This document shows positions 43,481 through 51,842 of a DNA stretch of 64,000 bases, piece after piece. How positions within the stretch are numbered: position 1 is the stretch's first letter; each line of letters starts with the position of its first letter. The DNA is from Aquimarina spongiae (lineage in GTDB: Bacteria > Bacteroidota > Bacteroidia > Flavobacteriales > Flavobacteriaceae), in assembly GCF_900141785.1 (NCBI RefSeq), contig NZ_FQYP01000007.1, positions 124,001 to 188,000 on the forward strand. Direction: 5' to 3'. The position numbers and the translations under genes were made by a program. A model generated the notes under the pieces. That model did no database searches. It saw nothing but the letters and a program-made list of their open reading frames with translations, and had not been told where the DNA came from.

Positions 43481-45436
43481 TTAATTCGGGAAATGTACTG
43501 TGGCTTTAAAGCCTCTTTCCATTTCTGAATCAAATATAAATGATCCTCCGATCGTTTTTATACGGTTTTCCGCATTTCGCAATCCACTACTATAAATTAT
43601 TTCATCTTTATCCACTCCAACACCATTATCGGCATAAGTTATTTTTATATTTTTTTGCTCCTTTTTGAACGTAATGGCTACCAAGCTTGCCTCACTGTGC
43701 TTTTTCATATTGATCATCAGCTCTTGCAATATTCTATACACAATGATCTTTTTTTCTGGAGTGATGGATTGCCAATTGATTTCACCTACATCTTTAATGA
43801 TGATCTTGGTATAATCAGCACTATAACTACTCAGCATATTACTCAACTCCAAATGGAAATCTCTTACTTCATTAAAGCTACTATTTTCTCTGGAGATATC
43901 ACGAGTGCTATTGTAAATATCTTCTAATTTATCCAATACTTCTTTGCGACTTTGTTCATTTTGTATTTGGATCATCACATTATACACATCGTTGGCTAAC
44001 TCATCATGCAACTTTTTGGAAATCCTAGCCTCTGCGTCATAGACATTACGGATAATTTGTCTTTTGTGCCGTTGTTGTACCATATAAAAAACAGAACCTG
44101 CAATTAATATGATAAGAATAGAACCAAACAGGTAAATAATACGTTGTCTTTCTTTTTTGGCAGTCTCCGCTTTTAAAACCAGGTTTTCTGTGGTAAGCTT
44201 GTCGTTTTCGTATTTTGTTTCAACATAAATGGCTCTATTACTTTGATTGATTTCTTCTAATTCTTTACTAGTTTTATGATAAATCCTAGCTTCTTCAGGG
44301 CTATCTTTTAATTGAATTACATAGCCCAATGCTTCTATAATAGATACCAAACTTTCCCTTTTTAAAGCATTTTGATAAGCAGAATTTGCAAAAAACAATG
44401 CTTTTTCCTTATTATTTTCTTGGTAAAACTTTGTCAAGTGTATATTACTAGCTATCAATCCTTCCGCATCATTTATTTCTTTTCGAATACCTCGAGCTTG
44501 CAGTAATAATTGCTCTGAGGTAATATTTTGACTATCCTGAAGCCATAAAATATATCCTAGATTACTTAATACTCTAGCATACATTTCTTTATTGCCTATG
44601 ACAGATGGTTCTTTTCTTAACGTATCTAGAATAGAAATTGCCTGATTAAAATCTTTCTTTCCACTTAAAATATTTGCCTTTGTATTTTGGTAGTTAAACA
44701 TATGGTTTCTTCCAATTATTTTGGCATCCTCTTTGTTTTCTCCTAGACTAAGGGCTGCAATATTATATTTTAAAGCTTCATCAAAATTATTTTGTTCTAG
44801 GTTGGAAACAGAAATTATATGATATAACCCTGAAAGTCTTTTTATATCCCAAATCTTCTCTGCAAATTTTACTCCTTCAATTGCGGTTGCTTTGCTTCCT
44901 GAAAAATCTCCTAATATATTTTGAATATTTGCCATTTGTAGCAAGTATCTTCCTGATCTAGCACTGTCCCCAACCCTTCTGGATACTCTGAAAGCTTCAT
45001 TATAAAACTTAAAGGATTCTTTTAGTTGGTTATTATTTTTATGATAAAGACCTAGCTTTGCCGATGCCCTAATAATATGTAAGGTATCATTGTTACGATT
45101 CGATAAATCATATAGTTTTTCTGAATATGTTACAGCACTATCATACTGCTTTGCTAAATTTTGAAGTTTTGTCTTTCGCATCAAACCCATATAAACTAGA
45201 GTATCCTCTTGATATGGTTCAATTAGTTTTAAAAAAGTAGAAATGTAAAATAACCTTTTCGATATATCAATAGAATCTACATCGCTTTTTTGATAATAAC
45301 TGAGTACCGTATCTAATTGTCTTTGAGCAATTAAATCCTGTTGTAAGTTAGTTTGACTATAAACCGAGATGTTAAAAAAGAATATAACTCCCAAGCATCC
45401 AATTAGGATATGGAAATTGACACGCCAAAGTTTCAT
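43481..45436 (-). CDS. TPR-containing sensor histidine kinase (NarX/HisKA_3 type)
   Basis: 651 residues. It has an N-terminal signal or anchor (about 9-27), then about 380 residues of TPR-like helical repeats in the periplasm (ALKYNIAALSLG, for example). A coiled coil and a membrane helix follow near 423-444 (IIYLFGSILIILIAGSVFYMV). The HisKA_3-type box is ISKKLHDELANDVYNVM (His about 465), and the HATPase has NMKKHSEAS, ADNGVGVDKD and SGLRNAENRIKTIGG. This layout is common in Flavobacteriia for kinases paired with LuxR-type regulators. The signal is unknown; TPRs suggest a protein or peptide partner. Confidence 0.88.
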   Translation of the reverse strand: MKLWRVNFHILIGCLGVIFFFNISVYSQTNLQQDLIAQRQLDTVLSYYQKSDVDSIDISKRLFYISTFLKLIEPYQEDTLVYMGLMRKTKLQNLAKQYDSAVTYSEKLYDLSNRNNDTLHIIRASAKLGLYHKNNNQLKESFKFYNEAFRVSRRVGDSARSGRYLLQMANIQNILGDFSGSKATAIEGVKFAEKIWDIKRLSGLYHIISVSNLEQNNFDEALKYNIAALSLGENKEDAKIIGRNHMFNYQNTKANILSGKKDFNQAISILDTLRKEPSVIGNKEMYARVLSNLGYILWLQDSQNITSEQLLLQARGIRKEINDAEGLIASNIHLTKFYQENNKEKALFFANSAYQNALKRESLVSIIEALGYVIQLKDSPEEARIYHKTSKELEEINQSNRAIYVETKYENDKLTTENLVLKAETAKKERQRIIYLFGSILIILIAGSVFYMVQQRHKRQIIRNVYDAEARISKKLHDELANDVYNVMIQIQNEQSRKEVLDKLEDIYNSTRDISRENSSFNEVRDFHLELSNMLSSYSADYTKIIIKDVGEINWQSITPEKKIIVYRILQELMINMKKHSEASLVAITFKKEQKNIKITYADNGVGVDKDEIIYSSGLRNAENRIKTIGGSFIFDSEMERGFKATVHFPN

Positions 45437-45455
45437 ATCCCAAAATTAGTAAATT

Positions 45456-45497
45456 AAATTGGGTGTATATTACTTAAAGTCAATATACACCCAATTT
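45456..45497 (-). terminator. Terminator between the small lipoprotein and the kinase gene
   Basis: Perfect 16-bp arms (45456-45471 and 45482-45497; AAATTGGGTGTATATT and complement) around a 10-nt loop, followed by a weakly T-rich stretch on the minus strand. It separates the small lipoprotein transcript from the kinase gene. Confidence 0.75.
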
Positions 45498-45534
45498 AAC
45501 ATTACAAACGAATTACAAAATTGTAGTAATAATA

Positions 45535-45687
45535 CTATCCTTCATCTTCACCACCCATTTGTCCATTTTCTCCGGTGGTTGAATAATACTCAAAAGAAAC
45601 ATCTTCGTCGGCAACACTATCCGTTGTACAAGAGGTGAAACTTCCAATCATAAAAAGGGCTACTAGGGTATACAATATAGTTTTCAT
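45535..45687 (-). CDS. Small lipoprotein (50 residues)
   Basis: A complete frame of 50 residues: signal MKTILYTLVALFMIGSFTSC with a lipid Cys at 20, then an acidic Gly-rich mature tail (DSVADEDVSFEYY... ending GEDEG). It is too short for most gene finders but has a proper lipoprotein signal, its own terminator (45456-45497), and a long structured leader upstream. It lies directly upstream of the histidine kinase gene on the same strand. It may be a signal, an envelope-stress reporter or a partner of the kinase; that is inference. Confidence 0.7.
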   Translation of the reverse strand: MKTILYTLVALFMIGSFTSCTTDSVADEDVSFEYYSTTGENGQMGGEDEG

Positions 45688-45721
45688 ACGTTTTCATTTT
45701 TTAGGTTTATACATAGTGGTT

Positions 45722-45841
45722 CCTGCCAGGGTTGACCCGGTATTTCTAGGCAGGGGTGATTAATAAGGGAGTACTCCTATTTTATTTTTGGAAAGTTGAA
45801 AATCCAGAGGCGATACGTTATGGCTACTTTCCCGGTGCCAT
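45722..45841 (-). ncRNA. Candidate structured 5' leader of the small lipoprotein gene
   Basis: On the minus strand the leader holds, in order, ATGGC pairing with GCCAT (45837-45841 with 45820-45824) and GGAAAGT pairing with ACTTTCC (45826-45832 with 45790-45796). These interleave as an H-type pseudoknot with 4-, 1- and 23-nt loops. Next come the palindrome GGAGTACTCC (45768-45777) and the stem CCTGCC/GGCAGG (45749-45754 with 45722-45727). The region is more GC-rich than its surroundings. It could be a riboswitch-like or translational control element. Confidence 0.4.
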
Positions 45842-45851
45842 CGGCATCACT

Positions 45852-45867
45852 TTACGGATTCCCGTAA
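45852..45867. promoter_or_regulatory. Palindrome TTACGG-ATT-CCCGTAA upstream of the small lipoprotein unit
   Basis: A 16-bp inverted repeat with one mismatch, nearly identical to the palindrome at 42765-42780. It lies just upstream of the structured leader. Possible binding site of the adjacent LuxR-type regulator (inference). Confidence 0.45.
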
Positions 45868-46022
45868 CAAGTAAGTCCATACATTTACTATGTTAGCAAT
45901 ATGTAATCGGAACAAATTGTTAATGTGAATTTACTAAGAACCCAAATCTATGTGCATAAACAATTCCAGGGATTCCAAAGATTCCTTAGAAATCCTATAG
46001 ATTCCAATAATTTAACACCATT

Positions 46023-46589
46023 ATGGAGAGAAAAACGAGTGTTACTTACAAGAATGAAATTCTTGAAAAGTACAAAAGGGAAAAAGGCGGAGAGATGAGT
46101 AGCTATCTTCTCCAACCTACTAGAAAACAGATTAAAGAGGCATGTATATGGCTATTGTCTCGAAGAAATGAAAAGTATGACGAGGGTATTCTCAATCGCT
46201 TCTTTAAATTTAAAGAAGGAGAAAACAAGCTTCATGCAATCGAAAGGGTTAAAGGGGATAAATTTAAACCGATCGTAAATTTCTTAAATGGAGAAACAAA
46301 ATCTACAACACCGGCAAATTTGGAATTAATAAGCTGGTTAATTGATTTTAATCCTAGGCCGTTATCAGTGTATTTAAGGTCGGACTTTGTGAGAGAAGAT
46401 CCTAAACCGGTTCAATTTATGAGTCAAACGGATACGTTGTACAAGAGAGGAAGTCCTTTGCAAATTAAAAGGGATAATGAAATGATCGATATTCCAGAGA
46501 CCAAAGTGATTCAACAAACCGATAAGAGTATCACTATCATTTCTCAAATTAATCCTTCACTCAAAATTACAACCATTGTGTCTCTATGA
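46023..46589 (+). CDS. Protein of unknown function
   Basis: 188 residues, cytosolic, basic in its first half (KNEILEKYKREKGGEMSSYLLQPTRKQIKEACIWLLSRRNEKYDEGILNRFF) and more beta-like in its second (SITIISQINPSLKITTIVSL). No known family is recognised. The N-terminal part could be a small helical DNA- or protein-binding domain. It is a single gene, upstream of a strong terminator and divergent from the small lipoprotein unit, with which it shares a 335-bp spacer. Confidence 0.7.
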   Translation: MERKTSVTYKNEILEKYKREKGGEMSSYLLQPTRKQIKEACIWLLSRRNEKYDEGILNRFFKFKEGENKLHAIERVKGDKFKPIVNFLNGETKSTTPANLELISWLIDFNPRPLSVYLRSDFVREDPKPVQFMSQTDTLYKRGSPLQIKRDNEMIDIPETKVIQQTDKSITIISQINPSLKITTIVSL

Positions 46590-46655
46590 TTTATTAAAAA
46601 AATGCTATCAAAAACAAACAACTTATTTGATTAAAAAATTACATTCAACAAACGA

Positions 46656-46689
46656 AAAACGGTCAGGTTAAACACCCTGACCGTTTTTT
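46656..46689 (+). terminator. Terminator after the unknown 188-residue gene
   Basis: AAAACGGTCAGG (46656-46667) pairs with CCTGACCGTTTT (46676-46687) around an 8-nt loop, followed by TT and then G. Suitable for the plus strand, 67 nt past the stop. Confidence 0.85.
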
Positions 46690-46845
46690 GTTTAAGAAAA
46701 TTGGAACTATTGCGTGTTAACAAATGCTCGATAACAGAACAATATTAAAAGTTAGTTTGTGAGAATTCTGATTTTTATACGAAAGAGGTTTATAAAATTT
46801 ACATTTTAGACAACCTCTTTCTTTTTCTCTCACCCCAATTCGTTG

Positions 46846-46853
46846 TACCTTTA
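46846..46853 (+). promoter_or_regulatory. Candidate -7 element of the moeA promoter
   Basis: TACCTTTA, one base from TANNTTTG, lies 20 nt before the moeA ATG in a pyrimidine-rich stretch. The -33 element is not clear. Confidence 0.4.
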
Positions 46854-46873
46854 CCTCATTAGTAAATAAAATT

Positions 46874-48049
46874 ATGATATCTGTACAGCAAGCCCTCCAA
46901 CTCATAGAGCAACAAACACAAAAGACCAGTAACACGGTTACAATCTCGGTATCCGAAGCTTTAGGTTATGTATTGGCAAAGGATGTTTTTTCTCCTATCG
47001 ATATGCCTCCATTTCGGCAATCGGCTATGGATGGTTATGCACTAGGTTCTGTTCAGGAAACGACCTATACCTTGGTTAATGAAGTGAAAGCAGGAGATAC
47101 TGAGGATCCCGAAATAAAGGAAGGACAAGCTATACGCATCTTTACCGGTGCTCCAGTCCCATCTGCTGCAAAAACGGTGGTTATTCAGGAAAAAGTAGAA
47201 GTCTCTAACCATCAAATAACGCTTCAGGAATCAACTGTGCCCATGGCTAATATCCGAGAAGTAGGAGAGCAAATTAAGAAAGGAGACACTGCCTTATCAA
47301 AAGACACCAAAATTACCCCCGCTGGTATTGGATATCTGGCTACGCTTGGTGTTACCGAAATTGAAGTATACAAAAAACCAACTATTGCTATAATCACTAC
47401 AGGGAATGAACTTGTAGCTCCCGGACAACCTTTATCATACGGGCAGATCTACGAAAGTAATTCCTTAATGTTGGTAAGTGCGTTACAAAAGTCTGGTTTT
47501 TCTGCAGTGAGCACCTACAAGGTCTCTGATAATTATGAAGATACTCAAGCCCTTCTAGAAAAAACCATTGCAGATCATGATGTTATTCTTATTTCTGGAG
47601 GAATCTCTGTTGGCGATTACGATTTTGTGGGTAAAGCCCTTCGAAATATAGGTGTCGAAGAGGTATTTTACAAAGTAAAACAAAAGCCAGGAAAACCTTT
47701 GTTTTATGGAAAACATAAAAACAAAACCATCTTTGCCCTACCCGGAAATCCTGCATCTTCTTTATCCTGTTTCTATATTTATGTATTGCCGGCAATTCTT
47801 AAACTTTCGGGATATAGCAATTATCATCTCGAACGTGGTAAAGGGGTTGCTAATTCTAATTTTACCAAAAAAGGAGAACGAGCCGCTTTCTTAAAAGCTC
47901 ATAACGATCATGGGCAAATAACTATTCTAGATGCTCAGGCCTCTTCAATGTTGCGATCTTTTGCCTTGGCCAACACTTTGGTATATCTTCCTGAAGATAC
48001 CACAGAAGTAACCATTGGAGATACTATCGAGATCATAAACTTGCCATAA
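46874..48049 (+). CDS. moeA: Molybdopterin molybdenumtransferase MoeA
   Basis: 391 residues, normal length. Motifs: FRQSAMDGYAL (about 50-60), IFTGAPVPSAA, ITTGNEL, SGGISVGDYDFV (about 240-250) and LPGNPASSL. MoeA inserts molybdate into adenylylated molybdopterin in the cytoplasm. It opens a plus-strand cofactor cluster. A separate promoter-like TATCTTTA lies in the 120-nt gap before the ModE-like gene, so moeA may be its own unit. Confidence 0.95.
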   Translation: MISVQQALQLIEQQTQKTSNTVTISVSEALGYVLAKDVFSPIDMPPFRQSAMDGYALGSVQETTYTLVNEVKAGDTEDPEIKEGQAIRIFTGAPVPSAAKTVVIQEKVEVSNHQITLQESTVPMANIREVGEQIKKGDTALSKDTKITPAGIGYLATLGVTEIEVYKKPTIAIITTGNELVAPGQPLSYGQIYESNSLMLVSALQKSGFSAVSTYKVSDNYEDTQALLEKTIADHDVILISGGISVGDYDFVGKALRNIGVEEVFYKVKQKPGKPLFYGKHKNKTIFALPGNPASSLSCFYIYVLPAILKLSGYSNYHLERGKGVANSNFTKKGERAAFLKAHNDHGQITILDAQASSMLRSFALANTLVYLPEDTTEVTIGDTIEIINLP

Positions 48050-48147
48050 AAAGACCTTAAATCATAAGTAATTACTAAAAAAATTACCATCTAAATCGTT
48101 TTTTGCTAAAATTTAGATAAAGAAAGTTTCGTCAGAAAAAATCGTTG

Positions 48148-48155
48148 TATCTTTA
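48148..48155 (+). promoter_or_regulatory. Candidate -7 element before the modE-like gene
   Basis: TATCTTTA, one base from TANNTTTG, about 18 nt before the ATG at 48174, with TTTCG about 20 nt further upstream. Confidence 0.4.
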
Positions 48156-48173
48156 AAAACCAAACGGTTGTTT

Positions 48174-48509
48174 ATGGACTACAAAATAAAAAGCAGAATC
48201 TGGATCGAGACTGAAGATGGAGTCTATCTTGGAGAAGGAAGAGTGCGGCTATTAAAAGCTATCGATCAAACAGGTTCGCTAAGCAAAGCGGCAAATGCTT
48301 TATCGATGTCCTACAAAAAAGCATGGAATCTCTTAGACAGCATGAATAAGACTGCCAAAGAGCCTTTGGTGATTACAACAACCGGAGGAAAAGGAGGTGG
48401 AGGCGCCCACCTTACTGAACACGGAAGTAAAGCTATACAAGCTTTTGACAATATCAATCAGAAATGTTGGGATTTTCTCGATAAAGAGTTTGATCAAATT
48501 TCATTATGA
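48174..48509 (+). CDS. ModE-like winged-helix protein (N-terminal domain only)
   Basis: 111 residues from the ATG at 48174 (a TTG two codons earlier is less likely). The LysR-type winged helix with GEGRVRLLKAIDQTGSLSKAANALSMSYKKAWNLLDSMN is the N-terminal domain of ModE. The C-terminal molybdate-binding domains of full-length ModE are absent, as in many short ModE-like proteins. Its stop overlaps the mobA start (ATGA). It probably controls or senses molybdenum use for this cluster; ligand sensing by the short form is uncertain. Confidence 0.88.
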   Translation: MDYKIKSRIWIETEDGVYLGEGRVRLLKAIDQTGSLSKAANALSMSYKKAWNLLDSMNKTAKEPLVITTTGGKGGGGAHLTEHGSKAIQAFDNINQKCWDFLDKEFDQISL

Positions 48510-49090
48510 CTCAAAAAAAAGAGCATACAGGAATCATATTAGCCGGAGGCAAAAGTTCTAGAATGGGTGAAGAAAAAGGATTGCTTTTTCTACACGACAA
48601 ACCTTTTGTACGACATATTGCAGAGGCGTTACAACCACTTGTAAGAGAAATTATTATTGTAAGTGATCAGGAGGAATACGACCAATTTGGATACAAAAGA
48701 GTAGAAGATATCTTTAAAGATACTGGTCCGGTTGGAGGGTTGTATACTGGTCTTTTGTCTTCTACAACCACTAGCAACTTTGTGATCAGCTGTGATGTTC
48801 CTTTGATCACCACAGCTTTGCTTTCAAAATTGCAGGACTCAGACGAAGAGCACTTTGATGTTATTCAGTTTAGGGCTCAAGACAAATCGATGCCTTTGAT
48901 CGCTCTGTATAAGAAAAGATGCGCCGCTATCTGTAAAAAACAGTTAGAAACAGGAGAAAGGCGATTGCGAAAACTAGTGGCTTCGCTATCAACCAAGTCC
49001 ATTCCTGTAGACGAAAAAGAATATATTTTGGTGAGTAATATCAATACCCCAGAAGACCTAAAAAATGTTAGATATGCAATTAACGATTAA
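48506..49090 (+). CDS. mobA: Molybdenum cofactor guanylyltransferase MobA
   Basis: 194 residues. The nucleotidyltransferase signature ILAGGKSSRMGEEKGLL (about 11-27), RVEDIFKDTGPVGGLYTGL and ISCDVPLI are present. MobA adds GMP to the molybdenum cofactor to give the bis-MGD form used by DMSO-reductase-family enzymes. The presence of mobA suggests such an enzyme elsewhere in the genome. It overlaps the moaD start. Confidence 0.93.
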   Translation: MTQKKEHTGIILAGGKSSRMGEEKGLLFLHDKPFVRHIAEALQPLVREIIIVSDQEEYDQFGYKRVEDIFKDTGPVGGLYTGLLSSTTTSNFVISCDVPLITTALLSKLQDSDEEHFDVIQFRAQDKSMPLIALYKKRCAAICKKQLETGERRLRKLVASLSTKSIPVDEKEYILVSNINTPEDLKNVRYAIND

Positions 49091-49310
49091 ATATTTTGGC
49101 ATGATTGCAGAGGCAACTACTATGCCTGAAGAGCAACTGCAAATAGAGCATTGTTCGGTATCAGAATTGCTGGAAAAATTAAAAATCGCCCATCCAAAGC
49201 TGAATCATATGGATTTTAAAGTCGCTGTGGATCAACAATTGGTTCAGGAAAATTATACAATTACCAAAGAAGCAGAAATCGCTTTACTACCCCCATTTGC
49301 TGGAGGTTAA
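49074..49310 (+). CDS. moaD: MoaD, small subunit of molybdopterin synthase
   Basis: 78 residues from the ATG at 49074 (a start three codons earlier is also in frame). The ubiquitin-like chain ends in the required Gly-Gly (LPPFAGG), which is adenylated by MoeB and then carries sulfur. It overlaps the mobA 3' end and is followed by moeB after a few bases. Confidence 0.92.
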   Translation: MQLTIKYFGMIAEATTMPEEQLQIEHCSVSELLEKLKIAHPKLNHMDFKVAVDQQLVQENYTITKEAEIALLPPFAGG

Positions 49311-49319
49311 AAATTGCCT

Positions 49320-50411
49320 ATGGATTTTAATTCAAGATATCACCGCCAGATCATACTACCAGAAATTGGTGAAGAAGGTCAAAAAAAACTCAACGCTGCC
49401 AAGGTATTGGTTATAGGAGCAGGAGGCTTGGGATGCCCTGTGTTGCAATACCTATCTGGAGCAGGTATAGGAACTATTGGTATTATAGATTTTGATGTTG
49501 TAGAAACTTCTAATCTACACCGACAAGTACTCTATGGAAAGAACGATGTGGGCACAAATAAAGCACTGGCTGCCAAAAAACGTCTAAGTGATCTTAATCC
49601 AGATATCGTTATCAATGTTTATCCCGAAAAACTTACGGTAAAAAATGCATTGACACTTTTTGCCGATCATGACATTATAGTAGACGGGTCAGACAACTTT
49701 TCTACACGATATTTGGTTAACGATGCATGTATTATTACCGGCAAACCCTTGGTATACGGTGCTATCTTTAAGTATCAGGGCCAGGTATCTGTGTTCAATT
49801 ACAACAATGGCCCAAGTTATAGATGCTTATTTCCAGAACCGCCAAGTGCAGGTACCGTACCTTCTTGTTCAGAAATTGGGGTGATTGGAGTTTTGCCAGG
49901 AATTATAGGTAGTTTTCAAGCGAATGAAGTATTAAAAATGATCTTAGGAATTGGTGAAGTACTCGATGGAAAACTAATGATGTATGACAGTCTATCGACC
50001 CAATTTTCGACATTCTCAATTCAACGTGTTGCTTCTCAAATCGAAAGTGTATTAGCCACTGCTCCACGTTTTGAAAAAAATAACTATGATCTGTTTTGTG
50101 GAGTTGAGTATATTCAGGAAATCTCTGCCGAAGAGGCTTATCAAAAAGAAGATGTACAGTATCTTGATGTTCGCGAACCTCATGAATACCCAAAAGTAGA
50201 TAGCCTTTCTCCAATATTGATCCCGTTAGGAACTTTGGAGAATGAATTACATCAATTAAGCAAAGAAAAGGAGTTGATTGTCTTTTGTCAATCAGGTATA
50301 CGAAGTAAAAAAGCCTTGCAAATCTTATCACAATATGGATATACACGCATCGCTCATGTAAAAGGGGGAGCTATTGCTCTTAATGAATTTCAAACCACAA
50401 AAATTGAGTAG
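49320..50411 (+). CDS. moeB: MoeB/ThiF-type E1-like enzyme with C-terminal rhodanese
   Basis: 363 residues from the ATG at 49320 (a TTG two codons earlier is possible). The E1-like domain has VLVIGAGGLGCPVLQYL (nucleotide binding, about 27-43), GSDNFSTRYLVND and PSCSEIGVIG. The C-terminal rhodanese domain (about 265-360) has YLDVREPHEY and active-site CQSGIRS. The enzyme adenylates MoaD and, through the rhodanese Cys, may also deliver the sulfur. Fusions of this kind are common and let one protein do both steps. Confidence 0.92.
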   Translation: MDFNSRYHRQIILPEIGEEGQKKLNAAKVLVIGAGGLGCPVLQYLSGAGIGTIGIIDFDVVETSNLHRQVLYGKNDVGTNKALAAKKRLSDLNPDIVINVYPEKLTVKNALTLFADHDIIVDGSDNFSTRYLVNDACIITGKPLVYGAIFKYQGQVSVFNYNNGPSYRCLFPEPPSAGTVPSCSEIGVIGVLPGIIGSFQANEVLKMILGIGEVLDGKLMMYDSLSTQFSTFSIQRVASQIESVLATAPRFEKNNYDLFCGVEYIQEISAEEAYQKEDVQYLDVREPHEYPKVDSLSPILIPLGTLENELHQLSKEKELIVFCQSGIRSKKALQILSQYGYTRIAHVKGGAIALNEFQTTKIE

Positions 50412-50418
50412 TCATACT

Positions 50419-50862
50419 ATGGAAAAAACGAAACTTAAAAACGTCTTTGTTCAGGGAGCTATTTCTTCTGAGTTTATTGGCAACTCCATAGCCAAACATC
50501 AAACCAAAACTACAATTGGAGCTCATAATATATTTCTAGGGCAAGTACGAGCAGATGTAATTGATGGTAAAACAATTACAGGGATTGACTATACTGCCTA
50601 TGAAGAGATGGCAAATCTAAAATTCCAGGAGATACGTGAACGTACGTTTGCCAAATTTGATCTTACTTGCATGCACATCTATCACAGTCTAGGTACTGTA
50701 AATGCCGGGGAGATCTGCCTGTTTGTTTTTGTGTCTTCACCAAGGCGTAGAATCGTTTTTGAAGCTCTAGAATATGTGGTAGAAGCCATAAAAGCAGACG
50801 TTCCCGTTTTTGGTAAAGAAATTTTTGAAGATGAAACCCATCAGTGGAAACAAAACACCTAA
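50419..50862 (+). CDS. moaE: MoaE, large subunit of molybdopterin synthase
   Basis: 147 residues from the ATG at 50419, which lies 8 nt past the moeB stop; an upstream in-frame ATG at 50374 would overlap moeB and add unlikely residues. Motifs: GAHNIFLGQVRAD, YTAYEEMANLKFQEI, SSPRRRIVFEALEYVVEAIKADVPVFGKE and QWKQN. It forms the active site with MoaD and converts precursor Z to molybdopterin. Confidence 0.93.
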   Translation: MEKTKLKNVFVQGAISSEFIGNSIAKHQTKTTIGAHNIFLGQVRADVIDGKTITGIDYTAYEEMANLKFQEIRERTFAKFDLTCMHIYHSLGTVNAGEICLFVFVSSPRRRIVFEALEYVVEAIKADVPVFGKEIFEDETHQWKQNT

Positions 50863-50930
50863 AAACATAATAACCTCAAACCGAGTAATTACAACCGATA
50901 TCAAAGAAATATTTCAATATAACACCTATC

Positions 50931-51842
50931 ATGGTAGACATCACATATAAAACCTCAACATTACGAATTGCAACAGCTCAGGCAGTAGTAAAAGTAAGTA
51001 CCCAAGAAACCATAGAAGCTATCAAAAATGGCACGGTTCCCAAAGGTGATGTGTTTGCTATGAGTAAAGCAGCAGGACTACTTGGTGTTAAGAAAACTCC
51101 AGAGTTACTGCCCGATTGTCATCCGCTACCCATAGAATATACAGGTATTGATTATGAGATCAATGATCTGGAAATAACCGTTTTGGTTACCATCAAAACC
51201 ATTTACAAAACAGGTGTAGAAGTAGAAGCCATGCATGGAGCAAGTATCGTTGCATTAAATATGTACGATATGCTGAAACCTATTGACAAAGGAGTTGAAA
51301 TCCATCATATCAAATTACTGAACAAAAAAGGAGGAAAATCCGATTTTAAAGACCGTTTCAGAAAGGATCTAAAGGCAGCTGTTGTTGTTTGTTCAGATAC
51401 GATTTCTGAAGGAAAGAAAGAAGACAAAGCAGGCAAGGCTATTATTAATAAACTTGAAAGTTGCGAAGTAGAAATAATGGATTATAGCATCATTCCTGAT
51501 GAAATAGATAGTATTCAAAAGAAAGCTTCGCAATACAAAGAGCAAGGAGCCGACCTTATTATTTATACTGGAGGCACTGGTTTATCCAGCAGAGATGTAA
51601 CTCCAGAAGCACTAAAACCATTATTAGACAGAAGTATTCCTGGTATAGAAGAAGCGATTAGAAAATATGGGCAAGATCGTATGCCCTATGCCATGTTATC
51701 CAGAAGTGTGGTGGGCACAATTGGCAGCACCCTGGTTATGGCATTACCAGGATCTACGAATGGTGCTAAAGAATCTATGGATGCTATTTTCCCTGAAGTA
51801 CTTCATGTTTTTCGAATCTTAAAAGGTGTGCGGCATGACTGA
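50931..51842 (+). CDS. Bifunctional MoaC-MogA/MoaB fusion
   Basis: 303 residues. The N-terminal half is MoaC (DVFAMSKAAGLLGVKKTPELL, CHPLPIEYTGI, EAMHGASIVALNMYDMLK), which together with MoaA makes cyclic pyranopterin. The C-terminal half is MogA/MoaB-like (VVCSDTISEGKKEDKAGKAI, YTGGTGLSSRDVTPEAL, MALPGSTNGAKE), which adenylates molybdopterin. Such fusions are frequent in Bacteroidota. Its stop overlaps the moaA start by 8 nt. Confidence 0.93.
   Translation: MVDITYKTSTLRIATAQAVVKVSTQETIEAIKNGTVPKGDVFAMSKAAGLLGVKKTPELLPDCHPLPIEYTGIDYEINDLEITVLVTIKTIYKTGVEVEAMHGASIVALNMYDMLKPIDKGVEIHHIKLLNKKGGKSDFKDRFRKDLKAAVVVCSDTISEGKKEDKAGKAIINKLESCEVEIMDYSIIPDEIDSIQKKASQYKEQGADLIIYTGGTGLSSRDVTPEALKPLLDRSIPGIEEAIRKYGQDRMPYAMLSRSVVGTIGSTLVMALPGSTNGAKESMDAIFPEVLHVFRILKGVRHD

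Noticed and set aside
46700..46873. A molybdenum-cofactor riboswitch before moeA
   Set aside because: Only a short pyrimidine-rich leader and a promoter-like TACCTTTA are present. No multi-stem aptamer could be drawn.
46717..46935. Minus-strand frame of 72 codons before moeA
   Set aside because: It overlaps the moeA start and promoter region on the opposite strand and has no recognisable features beyond chance.
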